Below, in pieces: positions 21,010-22,149 of a stretch of 22,149 nucleotides of DNA. Origin of the DNA: Hominenteromicrobium gallistercoris (GTDB lineage Bacteria; Bacillota; Clostridia; Oscillospirales; Acutalibacteraceae); assembly GCA_019119145.1 (NCBI GenBank), contig DWXR01000124.1:1-22149 (forward strand), given 5' to 3'. The notes under the pieces are model-generated. The model was not told the DNA's origin. It ran no database searches and was given only the letters and a program-made list of their open reading frames with translations. Within the stretch, counting starts at the first letter, position 1. Each line of letters opens with the position of its first letter. The position numbers and the translations under genes are program-made.

Positions 21010-21849
21010 ATGGCAAAGAAAATCGGATTCATCGACTATTATCTCGACGAATGGCACGCAAACAATTATCCCGCGTGGATTGAAAAGGCGTCGGGCGGCG
21101 CGTATACGGTCGCGTACGCGTACGGCGAAATCGACTCGCCGCTCGGCGGGAAGACGACGGCGCAGTGGTGCGACGCGATGCACGTCGAGCGCTGCGAGAG
21201 CATTGACGCGCTGATCGAGAAGAGCGACTGCATCATCGTGCTCTCGCCGGACAATCCGGAGCAGCACTGGGCGCTCTGCCAGAAGCCGCTGCGCAGCGGC
21301 AAGCGCGTGTACGTGGACAAGACGTTCGCGCCGACCGCGCAGATCGCCCGCGACCTGTTCGCGCTCGCGGAGGAAAACGGCACGCCGATGTACTCCTCCT
21401 CGGCGCTGCGCTTTTCAAAGGAGCTTGCCGAGCTGCCGGAAAAGGACGTGCGCTTCGTGCTGCTGAGCGGCCCGGGAAAGCCGGAAAATTACCTGATCCA
21501 CCAGATCGAGCCGATGGTGGCGCTGCTGCGCGCGCGCCCGGTGCGCGTGCTGTATGCGGGCGTCGAGGGTGCGGCGAGCTACACCGTCGAGTTTGCGGAC
21601 GGCAAGCTCGGCGTCGCGAACCTGCTCGTCGAGGGGCCGTTCCAGACGACGGTGAAATTCGCCGACGGCGCGGTCGTGCCGATCGCGGAATCGACCGAGA
21701 CCTTCGACCGGCTGATCGCCGGCATGGTGCGCTTCTTCGAGACCGGCGAAGTGCAGGTAGACGCGCGGGAGACGGTCGCGATCGCGGCGATCCTCGAGGC
21801 CGCGCACAAGGCGGAGGCCGTGCCGGGCGAGTGGGTGGCCGTCGAATAA
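21010..21849 (+). CDS. Gfo/Idh/MocA-like oxidoreductase
   Basis: This 279-residue protein has an N-terminal Rossmann-type domain (KKIGFIDYYLDEWHANNYP; SDCIIVLSPDNPEQHWALC; GKRVYVDKTFAPTAQIARDLFALAEENG), as in NAD(P)-dependent sugar and inositol dehydrogenases. The usual DK motif of the family is present in VYVDKTFAP. It lacks a classic GxGxxG and is shorter than the usual 330-380 residues, with a compact C-terminal sheet (ASYTVEFADGKLGVANL). It may be a specialised or non-catalytic member. ATG 21010 follows AAGGAG (20993-20998); a GTG at 20998 overlaps that site. A perfect terminator follows about 85 bases after the stop. Confidence 0.8.
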   Translation: MAKKIGFIDYYLDEWHANNYPAWIEKASGGAYTVAYAYGEIDSPLGGKTTAQWCDAMHVERCESIDALIEKSDCIIVLSPDNPEQHWALCQKPLRSGKRVYVDKTFAPTAQIARDLFALAEENGTPMYSSSALRFSKELAELPEKDVRFVLLSGPGKPENYLIHQIEPMVALLRARPVRVLYAGVEGAASYTVEFADGKLGVANLLVEGPFQTTVKFADGAVVPIAESTETFDRLIAGMVRFFETGEVQVDARETVAIAAILEAAHKAEAVPGEWVAVE

Positions 21850-21934
21850 GGCGTTCGTGTGTAGTTGTGCGCTCGTAAGACAGTAATTACAATATTTATC
21901 GCATTTGCCTGTCAGGCGCTGGAGCCAGCAATAC

Positions 21935-21975
21935 AAGAGCGATGTCAAGTCGAAAGACTTGACATCGCTCTTTTT
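21935..21975 (+). terminator. Intrinsic terminator with 15-bp perfect stem and GAAA tetraloop
   Basis: 21937-21951 pairs perfectly with 21956-21970 around GAAA, with two more A-T pairs at the base and a TTTTT tail. AA on the 5' side makes weak function on the other strand possible. Confidence 0.92.
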
Positions 21976-22015
21976 AATAAGCATCACTTCAATGCAATAA
22001 ATTCTTCGCGTCGTG

Positions 22016-22043
22016 TTGAAAATCGACAGGATCCATGTATAAT
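22016..22043 (+). promoter_or_regulatory. Promoter of the partial gene at the window end
   Basis: TTGAAA (22016-22021) and TATAAT (22038-22043) are 16 bases apart in an AT-rich stretch. Confidence 0.55.
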
Positions 22044-22080
22044 TATATATACAAACATTTTTTACAAAATTGGAGGGGCG

Positions 22081-22149
22081 ATGGCAACAATGAGTATATT
22101 TGATTTTTTAAAAAAGAAAGTGGATGTTCAGTCACAAGCAAAAGAGGAA
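22081..22149 (+). CDS. Unknown protein, N-terminal 23 residues only
   Basis: The frame runs off the window end and begins MATMSIFDFLKKKVDVQSQA. Two starts are possible: ATG 22081, close to the GGAGGGG site at 22072-22078, or ATG 22090, giving the more usual MSIFDFLKKK. The fragment is too short to identify. Its A-rich codons differ from the GC-rich genes upstream. Confidence 0.55.
   Translation, partial: MATMSIFDFLKKKVDVQSQAKEE

Overview
The window looks like chromosome from a GC-rich, low-redox gut-type member of the Clostridia (Oscillospirales/Christensenellales-like). The grounds are strong Gram-positive ribosome binding sites with ATG/GTG/TTG starts, meso-diaminopimelate dehydrogenase, a PduL phosphotransacylase, a type-4 Fe-S uracil-DNA glycosylase, a ROK glucokinase, and a ladder of aldo/keto reductases with an iron alcohol dehydrogenase. 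The taxon is inferred from gene content and base composition by eye; no search was run.

Layout. (1) 1-2722: the tail of a Nudix hydrolase, then an isolated phage-type module. A self-cleaving XRE/S24 repressor (+) lies back to back with a TTGACA-17-TACCAT promoter (-) that leads into a possible small leader ORF, a holin and an M23 endolysin with three C-terminal repeats. No integrase, replication or structural phage gene is present. (2) 2747-14936: a reductase island with a LysR regulator, Fe-alcohol dehydrogenase, truncated methyltransferase, four full-length or nearly full-length aldo/keto reductases, one aldo/keto reductase with its core deleted, a flavin reductase-like protein and a carboxymuconolactone-decarboxylase-family protein. 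Among them sit unrelated genes (GNAT, small ORF, ddh). The island is full of scars: a frameshifted lipoprotein, a frameshifted reductase, a RibD/DHFR-type gene head, a MerR head fused to two ends of a cupin gene, and the core-deleted reductase. (3) 14954-18930: housekeeping genes, namely udg, pduL and a glcK-galM-nudix operon. (4) 19070-20900: tRNA-Leu(UAA), a 38-bp perfect direct repeat beginning directly after its CCA, and a membrane-anchored surface protein. (5) 21010-22149: a Gfo/Idh/MocA-like oxidoreductase, a perfect terminator, and the start of an AT-rich gene cut by the window end.

How it fits together. The reductase island probably reduces aldehydes, ketones, quinones or similar electrophiles with NAD(P)H. 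The CMD-family gene and the last aldo/keto reductase are divergently transcribed from promoters that share a 27-bp element overlapping the -35 box, so they are probably co-regulated, plausibly by a LysR-type factor. The phage-type module is the best candidate for an unusual system: the repressor is placed to control lysis genes directly, with no phage left around it.
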